In this document: positions 43,929 to 52,103 of the stretch, piece by piece
Numbering within the stretch: the first letter of the stretch is position 1
Layout: the number at the start of each line of letters is the position of its first letter
NCBI GenBank assembly: GCA_009838625.1
Contig: VXRG01000036.1
Span: 1 to 63,418, forward strand
DNA length: 63,418 nt
DNA from: Caldilineaceae bacterium SB0664_bin_27
GTDB taxonomy: Bacteria > Chloroflexota > Anaerolineae > Caldilineales > Caldilineaceae
Direction: 5' to 3'
Program-made: the position numbers and the translations under genes
The notes under the pieces: generated by a model
Database searches by the model: none
What the model was told of the DNA's origin: nothing
What the model saw: the letters and a program-made list of their open reading frames with translations, nothing else

Positions 43929-44474
43929 TCAGAGTCGACGTACTTTGTCACCCGCACGGATCGGCCCGGGCTGGACCACCTTTGCATACATACCGCGCAG
44001 CCGAAGCTCCTTGCCCACCGGCGTGCTGACAAACTTGACCGCATCGACGCCGAAGCGCTCTGCGAACTTCTTGCACCCGGTATGGTCAATTGGTGTAACC
44101 TCGATGATCGCCTCTCCCATGGCAAGCCGCGTGCCGACTGGTAGATTCGTCTCGCTCAATTCGAGGTCAATGTAAAGCTGGTCGCCGAACAGCTCCCAGC
44201 GGTCTTCGTCCTGCGCAAGCAAGCCGGCAACTCGGGCATTCATTATCGTAAGCTGGCGTTCCGGTTCCAGTGCGGCATCCGGGGAACGCGTGCTCCAGTT
44301 GTCACCGACCAATCCCTCGGCAACGGACAGTTCGCCGGCTTCGATGACTTCTCGTTTTCCTGATCGAGGCCGCCTCACGATCAGGGCCAGCTTGCCCTCG
44401 CTCTTGGGTGAACGCCGGATCTCTTCCAGATTCTGCTCCAGTTCCGCCATTTCCAAATGGGTGATAGTCGACAT
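43929..44474 (-). CDS. MOSC domain protein
   Basis: A 181-residue MOSC (MOCO sulfurase C-terminal-like) protein. Landmarks are the LSVAEGLVGDNW entry, MNARVAGLLAQDED, the LGTRLAMGEAIIEVTP-like segment (here VGTRLAMGEAIIEVTP) and the conserved cysteine in DHTGCKKFAERFG. MOSC proteins usually handle sulfur or molybdenum cofactor and in YiiM/YcbX types reduce N-hydroxylated compounds. AGGAG lies seven bases before the ATG. It follows a small membrane protein by 29 bases at the end of the lysine run; a role in lysine synthesis is not expected. Confidence 0.85.
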   Translation of the reverse strand: MSTITHLEMAELEQNLEEIRRSPKSEGKLALIVRRPRSGKREVIEAGELSVAEGLVGDNWSTRSPDAALEPERQLTIMNARVAGLLAQDEDRWELFGDQLYIDLELSETNLPVGTRLAMGEAIIEVTPIDHTGCKKFAERFGVDAVKFVSTPVGKELRLRGMYAKVVQPGPIRAGDKVRRL

Positions 44475-44503
44475 CGATCTACTCCTGTTTCGTCCTTGGC
44501 CGT

Positions 44504-45073
44504 TCAGCCTGCGGCCTCCTGTTGGGAGGAAGAAATGGATTCTGTTTCAACCCTCTGCCAGCCAACTTTCAATCCTGCGAGCCAGCGGCGTATCGCTTCT
44601 TCGTCGGGCTGATCGCGCCGGCGCTGCACGTATAGCAATACTATCAGGAGCGAGGGCAGTAGAACGGGAAGCAAGTAAGGTAGGGCGTCGCGAGCGGTGC
44701 TCTCCGGTGTCCCTCTCAAGGCGCCGGCCACAAGAAACGCCAGCGGGATCACGGCGCTTAGCGCCATCCAGGCGGCAGCATAGATGCGCCCGACCGGATG
44801 CCACTGGAAATGACCTACCAAACGGCAGTTCTCACCATCTTCCTGAACAATTGCGTATAGGTAGGTCGAGAAAATACCTTTTACAGCTGACTTTCTGGGA
44901 AGACGTCTGATCTTCACGGCTCGTTCAGCTACCCGCCCGCTGAATTCTTCGCTTGAGCTTAACTCATCTTCAAGGCGACGCACAACGGCCTCGACATTCC
45001 CGTCAAAGGTCAACGAGAGCCGTCGACGGGTGGGCGTCCACAGCAAAGAGACGACCGACTTAAACTCAGTCAT
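44504..45073 (-). CDS. Two-helix membrane protein of unknown function
   Basis: About 189 residues from the ATG at 45073. Residues 1-90 are soluble and beta-rich (VSLLWTPTRRRLSLTF, YLYAIVQEDGENCRLVGHF). Two membrane helices follow (IYAAAWMALSAVIPLAFLVAG and LPYLLPVLLPSLLIVLLYV), then a cytoplasmic helix with EEAIRRWLAGL. I recognise no family. The ORF is open 14 codons further upstream without a better ribosome site. It sits between lysY and the MOSC gene, about 107 bases after lysY. Confidence 0.55.
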   Translation of the reverse strand: MTEFKSVVSLLWTPTRRRLSLTFDGNVEAVVRRLEDELSSSEEFSGRVAERAVKIRRLPRKSAVKGIFSTYLYAIVQEDGENCRLVGHFQWHPVGRIYAAAWMALSAVIPLAFLVAGALRGTPESTARDALPYLLPVLLPSLLIVLLYVQRRRDQPDEEAIRRWLAGLKVGWQRVETESISSSQQEAAG

Positions 45074-45180
45074 GATCGTGCGTACCTGGACACTTCTGCC
45101 GCAAACTTGGCGCAAACCGGGTCGTTACTTCTACACCTGTCCCAGTTTCCGACCCGTATCGCCCCTTGACTTCGCACGGG

Positions 45181-46287
45181 CTAGACCGGATGCAATCCTG
45201 CGAATCCCAATCCCATTGACTCCTCCCAGCCGCACATCAAATTCATGCTCTGAAGGGCACTGCCCGCTGCCCCTTTTACCAGGTTGTCAATGGCGCAAAG
45301 CGCAACCACACGTCCCGTCCGTTCATCCAGTTCGAAACCGACGTCCGCGTAGTTGCTGCCGCTCAGAATCTTCGGTTCCGGGTATCGGTAGATGCCGGTC
45401 TTCTCCTTCACGATTCGGACGAATGGCTCGTCCCGGTACGTCTGCCGGTAGGCCCGCCATAGGTCCCGTTCGCTGACGCCATCTTTTACGAAGACGTGGG
45501 CGGTGGCCAGCACACCCCGCACATTGTCGACCGCAGTCGCGCTCATGTGTGCCTTGACATGCGAATAGTCTTCCGCTTCCGTCAGTGCCAGGGCCTGCAG
45601 AATCTCTGCAGTGTGGCGATGGCCGGTAGGGGCGAAACTACGCATCGCCCGCGCCCGTTCCGGGTGATGGGTCGCATCTCCGGCTCGATTCCCGCCTTCG
45701 CTGCTTCCTACTTTCACCTCACAGATCAGGTCCCGCGACGCGTCAGCCAGCCCTGCCGCGAAGAGCGGCCACACGGCCAGTACACTCGCAGTTGCGTTGC
45801 AGCCGACCCCACTCACATAAGATGCACCGCAGATCTGTTGGCGGTATAATTCCGGCAGTCCGTAGACGAATCTTTTGAGCCAGTCAGGATTGCTGTGCTC
45901 CTTGCCATACCAGTCTGCGTAGGCCTGTACATCTTGCAGTCGGAAGTCGGCGCTCAAATCTATGATGCGATTGGCCAGCCCTGCGAACTCGTCGATTCGC
46001 CCCATCGCGCCGCCGTGAGGCAGCCCCAGCACAAGCAGGTCGCAGGGCCCAAGCTCGGCCGCGCTTACAAACTTCAGTCGTGTACGCCCGCGCAGGTTCG
46101 GATGGGTGAAATGGACAAACGACCCCGCATTGCGTTCGCTCGTCACCTGGGCGATCTCGACATGCGGATGATCAAGCAGCAGACGCAGTAACTCACCGCC
46201 TGCATAACCGCTGGCACCGAGGATAGAAACAGATAGCTTAGAACCTGAACCGGCTTGCCCCACGATCTGAACGCTCCCTTTCTGCAT
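45181..46287 (-). CDS. lysY: LysW-aminoadipyl-6-phosphate reductase (ArgC family)
   Basis: A 368-residue NADPH-dependent reductase that turns the LysW-bound aminoadipyl phosphate into the semialdehyde. The nucleotide loop GASGYAG is at 24-30 and the catalytic Cys163 is in SGVGCNATAS. LGLPHGG and IDLSADFR are typical of the ArgC/LysY family. The assignment as LysY rather than ArgC rests on its position after lysW and lysX. In some organisms the same enzyme serves arginine synthesis, so dual use is possible. Weak ribosome site at the ATG at 46287; the true start may be a GTG nine codons downstream. Confidence 0.85.
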   Translation of the reverse strand: MQKGSVQIVGQAGSGSKLSVSILGASGYAGGELLRLLLDHPHVEIAQVTSERNAGSFVHFTHPNLRGRTRLKFVSAAELGPCDLLVLGLPHGGAMGRIDEFAGLANRIIDLSADFRLQDVQAYADWYGKEHSNPDWLKRFVYGLPELYRQQICGASYVSGVGCNATASVLAVWPLFAAGLADASRDLICEVKVGSSEGGNRAGDATHHPERARAMRSFAPTGHRHTAEILQALALTEAEDYSHVKAHMSATAVDNVRGVLATAHVFVKDGVSERDLWRAYRQTYRDEPFVRIVKEKTGIYRYPEPKILSGSNYADVGFELDERTGRVVALCAIDNLVKGAAGSALQSMNLMCGWEESMGLGFAGLHPV

Positions 46288-46311
46288 CTGAAACGATTCG
46301 CACCGTCCACG

Positions 46312-47190
46312 TCAACTGTTAGCGGCTTCCCAGCCCTCTCGCCCCACTTGCAAGACAAAATCAGCGATGCGGCCAGGTATATTCACGCCGGTCGGCTGCA
46401 CACTGTTGCGAAACTCCATTGTGTAGTTGACTTCGTTCACAAGCAGCCCTCGATCCGGATCCTCTAGCACATCAATGGCCACGCAACCGCCGCCAACGGC
46501 CTGTGCAGCCCGTACGCAGATGTCGTTCAGTTCCGGCGTTACAGGGCAGACGGAAGCAAGACCGCCTCGTGCCGTGTTGGTAATCCAGTGCGGCGAATCC
46601 CTGTAGATGGCGCAGATCGTCTCGCTCCCCACCGTGAACGCGCGGATATCGCGCCCCGGCTTCTCGACGTACTCCTGTATGTAGAAAATGCTGTGATGGT
46701 AGGTCCCCAATACCTCCTTGTGCTCCAGGACCGTCTCCGCCGCTTCTCGATCGTTTATCTTGCTTAACAACCGACCCCACGATCCAATTGACGGCTTCAT
46801 CACCACTGGATATCCCAGCTCTTCCATTGCCTCCAGCGCGCTTTCCGACGTGAAGGCAACCTTCGTGCGCGGCGAAGGAATGCCGGCTGCTGTCAGAGCG
46901 CTCGTCGTCTGAAGCTTGTCGCCGCACACGTCCGCCACCTGCACCGAATTGACCGTCGGGATCCCGCGATCATTGAGAATGCGCAGACTTACAAGGGCGC
47001 GCCCGTGATGGATACAGCGCTCGACGATTACATCGTAGTCGTCGTAACACGTCGAATCCGCCCCGCCCGAGATGTCAAAGATCAGTTTCCTGTCGTCGAG
47101 CAGGTCGAACTCGGCGCCTCTCAACCTGAACTCTTCGAACAGCAGCTTCTCCTCCGCGCGTACGCGGCTGTAGAGGATGCCAACTCGCAT
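46312..47190 (-). CDS. lysX: alpha-Aminoadipate-LysW ligase
   Basis: A 292-residue ATP-grasp enzyme that joins the alpha-amino group of aminoadipate to the C-terminal Glu of LysW. Seen: [37 protein letters not shown], the nucleotide segment [18 protein letters not shown], and the late magnesium/substrate motif [20 protein letters not shown]. The EVNYTMEF sequence matches LysX rather than RimK. It begins five bases after lysW, so carrier and ligase are made together. Confidence 0.93.
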   Translation of the reverse strand: MRVGILYSRVRAEEKLLFEEFRLRGAEFDLLDDRKLIFDISGGADSTCYDDYDVIVERCIHHGRALVSLRILNDRGIPTVNSVQVADVCGDKLQTTSALTAAGIPSPRTKVAFTSESALEAMEELGYPVVMKPSIGSWGRLLSKINDREAAETVLEHKEVLGTYHHSIFYIQEYVEKPGRDIRAFTVGSETICAIYRDSPHWITNTARGGLASVCPVTPELNDICVRAAQAVGGGCVAIDVLEDPDRGLLVNEVNYTMEFRNSVQPTGVNIPGRIADFVLQVGREGWEAANS

Positions 47191-47195
47191 CGGTC

Positions 47196-47381
47196 CTATT
47201 CTCCCCAGTCCTCGTCCTCTTCCGGCGCCAAATCAAGCGCCACAGGATCTAACCCGATGACCTCCAGGTCCACGCCGCACTCGCCGCACTGGACGATTTC
47301 ATTCTCCATCACGTCGTCGAGTTCGACTTCGCCGAAGCATTCCGGACATTCTGTCACAGCGGAAACGGTTTGAACTGCCAT
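47196..47381 (-). CDS. lysW: Amino-group carrier protein LysW
   Basis: A 61-residue acidic carrier. Four cysteines form a zinc ribbon (Cys12, Cys15, Cys32, Cys35). The C terminus EDEDWGE ends in the conserved EDWGE glutamate to which aminoadipate is attached. I use the ATG at 47381, which has AGGAG seven bases upstream; the longer in-frame reading to 47480 adds a basic stretch not found in LysW. It identifies the whole cluster as the LysW-dependent aminoadipate route to lysine. Confidence 0.95.
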   Translation of the reverse strand: MAVQTVSAVTECPECFGEVELDDVMENEIVQCGECGVDLEVIGLDPVALDLAPEEDEDWGE

Positions 47382-47442
47382 GCCACTTCTCCTGATCTGT
47401 TGTAGATTCCTATTTCTGAAACAAGTCCCAACTGTTATATGC

Positions 47443-47913
47443 CTACCAGGAAGTCGCCGCGGCCTCTTCACCGGCTGCAAACTCGGCGATTCGCCTGCGC
47501 GTGCCGGGGGATGTCCCTACGGGCAGTTCGTTGAGCGCGAAACAGTCGGCGCTCTCGATCTCCCTGCTACCCACCTGTCTCCAGGTAAAGTCCTCACACA
47601 AAAAGACGACGATGTGGTCGCTCTTTCCTTCGACGAAGCTGCTGTATACGCCGAACAGCCGCAGTTTCTGAAAACTTACGCCGGCTTCCTCGGCAGCCTC
47701 CCGGCTGACGGCGGCAAGTAATGTCTCACCTGCCTCCACGCTGCCGCCCGGAAGATACCAGCCGTCAAGGTAAGTGTGCTTGACGAGAAGCACCTCGCCC
47801 CCTTTGACCGCCAGCAACCTGACGCCCAACGTTGTTGGTTTGCTCAGACGCCAGGCTAGCCGCTGTACGGAATGCAGAAACCTCGCAAACTTTGGCAACT
47901 GCACTGGTAACAC
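47443..47913 (-). CDS. Nudix hydrolase within the lysine operon
   Basis: A 156-residue Nudix protein with a full Nudix box: [24 protein letters not shown] (G-x5-E-x7-REUxEExGU, quoted as its two halves [11 protein letters not shown] and [10 protein letters not shown]). The preceding WYLPGG is typical. Substrates in this group are nucleoside diphosphate derivatives. The start at 47913 is a GTG. It lies between lysU and lysW, an unusual place; I know no Nudix step in lysine synthesis, so it may be a house-cleaning enzyme or simply a passenger. Confidence 0.85.
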   Translation of the reverse strand: MLPVQLPKFARFLHSVQRLAWRLSKPTTLGVRLLAVKGGEVLLVKHTYLDGWYLPGGSVEAGETLLAAVSREAAEEAGVSFQKLRLFGVYSSFVEGKSDHIVVFLCEDFTWRQVGSREIESADCFALNELPVGTSPGTRRRIAEFAAGEEAAATSW

Positions 47914-47949
47914 TGTGCTTCCAGACCTTAGAGCTGTTCTCTCAATTTC

Positions 47950-48453
47950 TCAATCAGACAAGCGAGTTGACGCAAGGCGACGCTTGACCTGTTCGACTAA
48001 CCCGCCAGCCTCCAGAATCTCCTGCACGGTCGCGCTCATTGGCGGGAAACCAAAGCTTCCGGAAGCGCAGTCGATGGTCCGCCGCTCCAGGTCCACCGAG
48101 ACATCCTCCTGTCCTTGGATCGCCTGCGCGGCCTCCGGGCAGACGATTACAAGCAGGCCGTTGTTGATGGCGTTGCGGTAGAAGATTCGCGCAAAGCTTT
48201 CCGCAACTACTGCGCCGACCCCGCTGTAGACCAGGCAAGTCGCGGCCTGCTCGCGACTTGACCCGCAGCCAAAGTTGCGGCCGCCTACTATCAGATCGCC
48301 GACGCGCACGTCGGACGCGAACGCGGGATCCAGGTCTTCCAGTGCATGGCTGGCGATCTCGTCCCGACCCTTTGCCGTATACGTATATTTGCCCGGAAAC
48401 AGCACATCGGTATTGACATTGTCCCCGTACTTCCAGGCCCTGCCTCGAATCAC
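47950..48453 (-). CDS. lysU: Homoaconitase small subunit
   Basis: A 167-residue swivelling subunit of the LeuD/AcnA family. Seen: [58 protein letters not shown]. The short form (about 165 residues) is that of archaeal-type LeuD/LysU, distinct from the 205-residue LeuD in the leucine cluster. With LysT it converts homocitrate to homoisocitrate. I place the start at the GTG at 48453 because CGGAGGAATGAA precedes it; a GTG at 48495 has no site. Confidence 0.88.
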   Translation of the reverse strand: MIRGRAWKYGDNVNTDVLFPGKYTYTAKGRDEIASHALEDLDPAFASDVRVGDLIVGGRNFGCGSSREQAATCLVYSGVGAVVAESFARIFYRNAINNGLLVIVCPEAAQAIQGQEDVSVDLERRTIDCASGSFGFPPMSATVQEILEAGGLVEQVKRRLASTRLSD

Positions 48454-48539
48454 TTCATTCCTCCGGCCGGCGGCTGATTCCACATCGACCTGCACAGGCG
48501 CCGCGAGCTGGGCGACGCTGATTCACACATCATTGCTAC

Positions 48540-49907
48540 TTACATAACGTCCCTGGGATCGGCAATCCTGCCTGCAACCGCCGACGCCGCCACAACCGCC
48601 GGACTCGCCAAATAGATCTCGGCGTCGGTCGTGCCCATGCGCCCCCGAAAGTTGCGGTTGGCGCTTGAAATGGTTACTTCCCCAGTTGCCGGTACCCCCA
48701 TGTGGTTGCCCATGCAGGGCCCACATCCCGGCGTTCCGATGGCGGCGCCCGCGGCAACGAGCGCCTGAATGTAACCGCGGTTCATGGCCTCCTGCAACAC
48801 CAGGCTGGACGCGGGAATTACCAGCAAACGCGTACCTGCGGCAACCTGGCGGCCCTCCACAATTTCCGCGGCCTCAGCAATATCCTCGAGACGCCCGTTT
48901 GTGCATGTCCCGATAAACGCCTGCTGCACCGCAGTCCCCGCCACCGCCGACAATGGTGAGACATTGTCTACGGTGTGTGGGCACGATACGGTAGGCTCCA
49001 GTTCAAATGCGCTATAGCGGTAAGTCGCAAGGTACGCGGCGCCGTCATCAGGAAAGAGCTGCGACTCAGCAACACTTGGTGAAGCTTCTTCAGCCGTTCC
49101 CCCATCCTTCTCCCTCGCCGCTCTCCTCTCCAGGCCGGCCTCCAGGTAAGACCGCGTCTTTCCGTCAGGAGGCACGTATGCTGATTTGGCGCCGAACTCG
49201 GCCATCATATTGGCAAGGGCCATTCTCGAATCGATGCTCAGGACCCCGATGCCGCTGCCGCTGAACTCAACAGAAGTATATAGTCCACCGTCCGCGCCCC
49301 AGTCTCCGATAATACGCAATGCGAAGTCCTTGGCTGTAACGCCTTTCGGCAGTTCGCCCTCCAATACAATTCGGATCGACTCCGGAACACGTAGCCATAG
49401 TTCACCCGTAGCCCAGAGAGCAGCGACTTCGCTTCGGCCAATGCCTGCCCCGAATGCGCCCAGCCAGCCAAAGTGCGGCGTGTGACTGTCCGCGCCCAGA
49501 ATGGTCTGCCCCGGCAACACCAGCGCCTCTTCGCTGAGAACCTGATGGCAAATCCCCCTTCCTACTTCGAAGAAGTGGCGAATGCCCTGCTCCTGCACAA
49601 AACTGCGGATCTCAGCATGATTCTGTGCGTGGCGAGTCGTCGGCGGCGGCACGGCATGGTCAAGGGTGATCGCAAGTCTTTCAGGGATCACTACCAGCTC
49701 CTGCCCGAACTGTTGCCATATCTCCCGGATCGCGGCCGTGTTGTCGTGACTCAGCACTACGTCAGGGCGCACGTCCACGACCTCCCCTACTTCTACGCTT
49801 TCACAGCCGGCAGCCCGCGCGAGCGCCTTCTGCGCGAAAGTCTGGGCGTCTTGACTAACCTCTTTTTTTTGACCCACCGAGAGAGTCGAGGGCGACTGCT
49901 GGCTCAT
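48540..49907 (-). CDS. lysT: Homoaconitase large subunit
   Basis: A 455-residue aconitase-superfamily protein. Seen: [39 protein letters not shown], the first cluster cysteine in [19 protein letters not shown] and the pair in [14 protein letters not shown]. It is closer to the archaeal/Thermus LeuC-LysT type than to the 467-residue LeuC of this contig, and context (homocitrate synthase upstream) supports homoaconitase. Near codons 12-15 the gene contains eight consecutive A residues (GGTC-A8-GAGG), a place prone to slippage. It lies 11 bases after lysS. Confidence 0.88.
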   Translation of the reverse strand: MSQQSPSTLSVGQKKEVSQDAQTFAQKALARAAGCESVEVGEVVDVRPDVVLSHDNTAAIREIWQQFGQELVVIPERLAITLDHAVPPPTTRHAQNHAEIRSFVQEQGIRHFFEVGRGICHQVLSEEALVLPGQTILGADSHTPHFGWLGAFGAGIGRSEVAALWATGELWLRVPESIRIVLEGELPKGVTAKDFALRIIGDWGADGGLYTSVEFSGSGIGVLSIDSRMALANMMAEFGAKSAYVPPDGKTRSYLEAGLERRAAREKDGGTAEEASPSVAESQLFPDDGAAYLATYRYSAFELEPTVSCPHTVDNVSPLSAVAGTAVQQAFIGTCTNGRLEDIAEAAEIVEGRQVAAGTRLLVIPASSLVLQEAMNRGYIQALVAAGAAIGTPGCGPCMGNHMGVPATGEVTISSANRNFRGRMGTTDAEIYLASPAVVAASAVAGRIADPRDVM

Positions 49908-49918
49908 CTCCGATCCTT

Positions 49919-51076
49919 TTACACAGGCGGTGAGGGTACAGTCACTGCACGGCTGTGGTACTCACGCAGCAACACATCCACATCGTCCAAGCTCAGCTTG
50001 CGCTGGTCTGCTTCCTCCTTAATGTGCGCGGTCACCTCTTTCACTTGCGGATCGGTCAGGTCCAGCTGAAGCTGCTCGGCACGCTGTTTGACCGCGTTCC
50101 AGCCGGTTAGGCGGTGGGCAATGTGCAGATAGCGCGTCAGGCCAAAATCCTCCGGATCTAGGATCTCGTACGTGTCAGGATTATTGAGGATCGCCTTGGC
50201 ATGAATGCCCGCCTTATGTGTGAACGCGGTGTACCCGGTGATGTAGTTGTTAAAGGGCACGTCTACGCCCACTATCTCCGCCACAAAGTTCTCCACTTCA
50301 CGCAACATCGGCAAATTGTACTTGCTGCGAATCTGCTCTGGATCGAGAGCGTACATGCGCGCCACAAGGCCGCCCAGCGGCGTAATGCCGTTACGTTCAC
50401 CGATGCCCAACACAGACGTGTCCACATGGGTCGCGCCGGCCGCCAGTGCGCAGTATGAGTTGGCTATGGCGCAGCCGGTATCGTTATGGCCGTGAAACTC
50501 TATATCGCAGGAGACGACCCCACGCAAAGTCCGGACCAGGTCATGGACCTGCAAGGGGGTGGCAATTCCGACGGTATCGGCTATACCCACCCTGTTAACG
50601 CCAATCTGGTCCACCTCGCGGTAGACGGTTAAGAGATCGACCAGGTCACTGCGAAAAGAATCTTCGCTGCTGAACCGGACCTCCAGTCCCTGGCTCTTGA
50701 TGAATTCAATTACCTGTACCGCGCTGTCTATGATCTCGCGGATCGACTTTCCGTGAGAAAACTCCCTCAAATAGCTGCTGGTGCCAAAGAGCACGTCGAT
50801 GCCGTCAACGCCGGTGTCCACCGCCAGGCGGGCATCGTCCAGGTGGCAGCGGGTATGCGTAAGCAGCTTCGTTCCGAGCCCCAGGCCGGCGATGCGCGTG
50901 CAATCGGCTCGACTCTGCCGGCTCGCGGCAGGCGATGTCAACTCCAGGTATTCCACGCCAAAGGCATCCAGCAGCCGGGCGATTTCGTCCTTTTGCCCGC
51001 TGTCAAAGAAGGCATTGGCAAACTGCTCACCCTCTCGCAGTGTCGATTCAATTATGGAAAACTGTTCAAGACTCAT
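49919..51076 (-). CDS. lysS: Homocitrate synthase
   Basis: A 385-residue DRE-TIM metallolyase condensing 2-oxoglutarate and acetyl-CoA. Seen: [81 protein letters not shown] and [14 protein letters not shown]. This is the Thermus-type homocitrate synthase rather than NifV. I start at the ATG at 51076: GGGAG lies seven bases upstream and the protein then begins like the family. An ATG at 51121 would put the N terminus inside the attenuator hairpin. It is the first structural gene of the lysine operon. Confidence 0.92.
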   Translation of the reverse strand: MSLEQFSIIESTLREGEQFANAFFDSGQKDEIARLLDAFGVEYLELTSPAASRQSRADCTRIAGLGLGTKLLTHTRCHLDDARLAVDTGVDGIDVLFGTSSYLREFSHGKSIREIIDSAVQVIEFIKSQGLEVRFSSEDSFRSDLVDLLTVYREVDQIGVNRVGIADTVGIATPLQVHDLVRTLRGVVSCDIEFHGHNDTGCAIANSYCALAAGATHVDTSVLGIGERNGITPLGGLVARMYALDPEQIRSKYNLPMLREVENFVAEIVGVDVPFNNYITGYTAFTHKAGIHAKAILNNPDTYEILDPEDFGLTRYLHIAHRLTGWNAVKQRAEQLQLDLTDPQVKEVTAHIKEEADQRKLSLDDVDVLLREYHSRAVTVPSPPV

Positions 51077-51106
51077 GCTCGCGCTCCCGGCGATCTTTCT
51101 GGCAAC

Positions 51107-51139
51107 AAAAAACCGGTCCATCCTGTCTGGAATGGCCGG
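51107..51139 (-). terminator. Attenuator terminator ahead of lysS
   Basis: On the minus strand CCGGCCATTCC and GGATGGACCGG pair (CCGG/CCGG, CCAT/ATGG, CC/GG with two single-base bulges) around an AGACA loop, followed by six U residues. It lies about 30 bases before the lysS ATG and 45 bases after the leader peptide stop. Confidence 0.75.
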
Positions 51140-51192
51140 TCGCTACGGTTGCAACGTCTGAGCAGGCGCAAACAACAGACAGGTCAGTCTGG
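51122..51192 (-). promoter_or_regulatory. Competing hairpins of the lysine attenuator
   Basis: Region 1 (51187-51191, CAGAC, in the last two leader codons) pairs with GUCUG at 51176-51180. Region 2 (51176-51183, CCUGUCUG) can instead pair perfectly over eight bases with region 3 (51122-51129, CAGACAGG), which consumes the loop and part of the 3' arm of the terminator. A ribosome held at the lysine codons would cover region 1 and favour the antiterminator. Confidence 0.7.
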
Positions 51193-51249
51193 ATTCCGCT
51201 TCTTGCTCTTTATGCAGGTCAACAGGGACGGTGTTTCCGAAATTCTCAT
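51184..51249 (-). CDS. Lysine leader peptide
   Basis: A 21-codon ORF from the ATG at 51249. Residues 13-18 read IKSKKR: three lysine codons (AAG AGC AAG AAG) within four positions, and these are the only lysines. The codons lie four to seven positions before the stop, so a stalled ribosome would cover region 1 of the following hairpins. The Shine-Dalgarno is weak (TAAGA far upstream). Support comes mainly from the combination with promoter, hairpins and operon function; a chance ORF is possible but the match in position is striking. Confidence 0.65.
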   Translation of the reverse strand: MRISETPSLLTCIKSKKRNPD

Positions 51250-51329
51250 TGGTTGTAGTCTTAGCCGCCTGTGCGGCCGCGCGCCTCATCCCGACATCTT
51301 TTGTTTCGCCGCTTATCCAACAAGGCGCA

Positions 51330-51358
51330 ATTGTACTGAACAAGGACGTATAAGTCAA
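51330..51358 (-). promoter_or_regulatory. Promoter of the lysine operon
   Basis: TTGACT and TACAAT separated by exactly 17 bases on the minus strand. The leader to lysS is about 250 bases and contains the leader ORF and attenuator. Confidence 0.75.
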
Positions 51359-51380
51359 ATACGCCCATCTGCTGGTGCAT

Positions 51381-51472
51381 CCCTAAATGAGGGCAAACGA
51401 TCGTACTCTACTGGCGGCAACCAGACCGCGGTCAGTTCCCGTTCCAATCTCCGGCAGCGGAGCCGCCGCCTC
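51381..51472. repeat. Dispersed repeat, copy A
   Basis: About 92 bases that align along their whole length with 61377-61467 at roughly 70 percent identity by eye: CCCTAAATGAGGGC, GGCAACCAG, GGTCAG, CAATCTCCGGCAG and CCGCCGCCTC are shared blocks. It lies 23 bases upstream of the -35 of the lysine promoter. Confidence 0.6.
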
Positions 51473-51595
51473 TTGGAAGAACTGACCGCTCGTGTGAGGC
51501 GTTTGGGAGCCCGCAAAAGTCTGAACTAACTTCCCACAAGGACGATGCGCGTGTCGATGTCCCTACGGCCCGCGTCTTGCCTGGGTGCTCTTAGT

Positions 51596-52015
51596 TTACT
51601 CTCTCTCCTCTTCATAGCGGGTACCCTCGGGCACGTCTGTATCGCTCTCGAAATCCAACCGGAATCCGTCGGGATCGGTCAGAGATGTGAGCCACAGGCC
51701 GTTGCTCACAAACGGTAGCGAAGCATCTAGCCCACGCGCTCTGAACTCTTCGTAGAGTTGCAACGCGTCTTCGCAGATGAAGACGACGGTGACCCCCTCG
51801 CCTACCTGCCCCGAAGGGGTCCACGAATCGTGACCCGAGGTTGGGAACTGCTGGAGCATCAACGCCGCCTCTCCCAATGTCAGCCAGCACCAACGCAACT
51901 GCCCATCCACCTCCCACTTCTGCGTGACTTCGCAGCCCAATCCGTCTACATAGAAACGGATAGACGCTCCCATGTCCGCAACCTTGAAAAAGGGCACTGC
52001 CTGCTTTACATTCAT
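51596..52015 (-). CDS. VOC (glyoxalase/bleomycin-resistance fold) protein
   Basis: A 139-residue VOC protein: AVPFFKVADMGASIRFYVDGLGCEV at the start, LRWCWLTLGEAALML, and the end LTSLTDPDGFRLDFES that carries the late metal-ligand position. The family includes glyoxalases, dioxygenases and drug-binding proteins; nothing decides between them here. It stands alone about 90 bases after a dehydratase gene on the same strand and is followed by the intergenic region containing repeat copy A. Confidence 0.8.
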   Translation of the reverse strand: MNVKQAVPFFKVADMGASIRFYVDGLGCEVTQKWEVDGQLRWCWLTLGEAALMLQQFPTSGHDSWTPSGQVGEGVTVVFICEDALQLYEEFRARGLDASLPFVSNGLWLTSLTDPDGFRLDFESDTDVPEGTRYEEERE

Positions 52016-52103
52016 CGAAATGTTCTTTCCGCCTCCCGCAGTTGAGAAACACTATCTGTAAGCGGCGGGAGAAATAGTGTGTGTGATGGCCTGACCTGCC
52101 GAC

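Noticed and set aside
51077-51121. Earlier ATG for lysS at 51121
   Set aside because: It lies inside the terminator stem, lacks a good SD, and adds residues not found at the start of homocitrate synthases.
51143-51358. 71-codon minus-strand ORF in front of lysS
   Set aside because: Its ATG overlaps the -35 box of the lysine promoter, so it would not be in the main transcript; the shorter Lys-rich ORF fits better.
50753-51529. 258-codon plus-strand ORF opposite lysS and its leader
   Set aside because: Shadow of lysS; no family resemblance and conflicts with the lysine promoter and leader.
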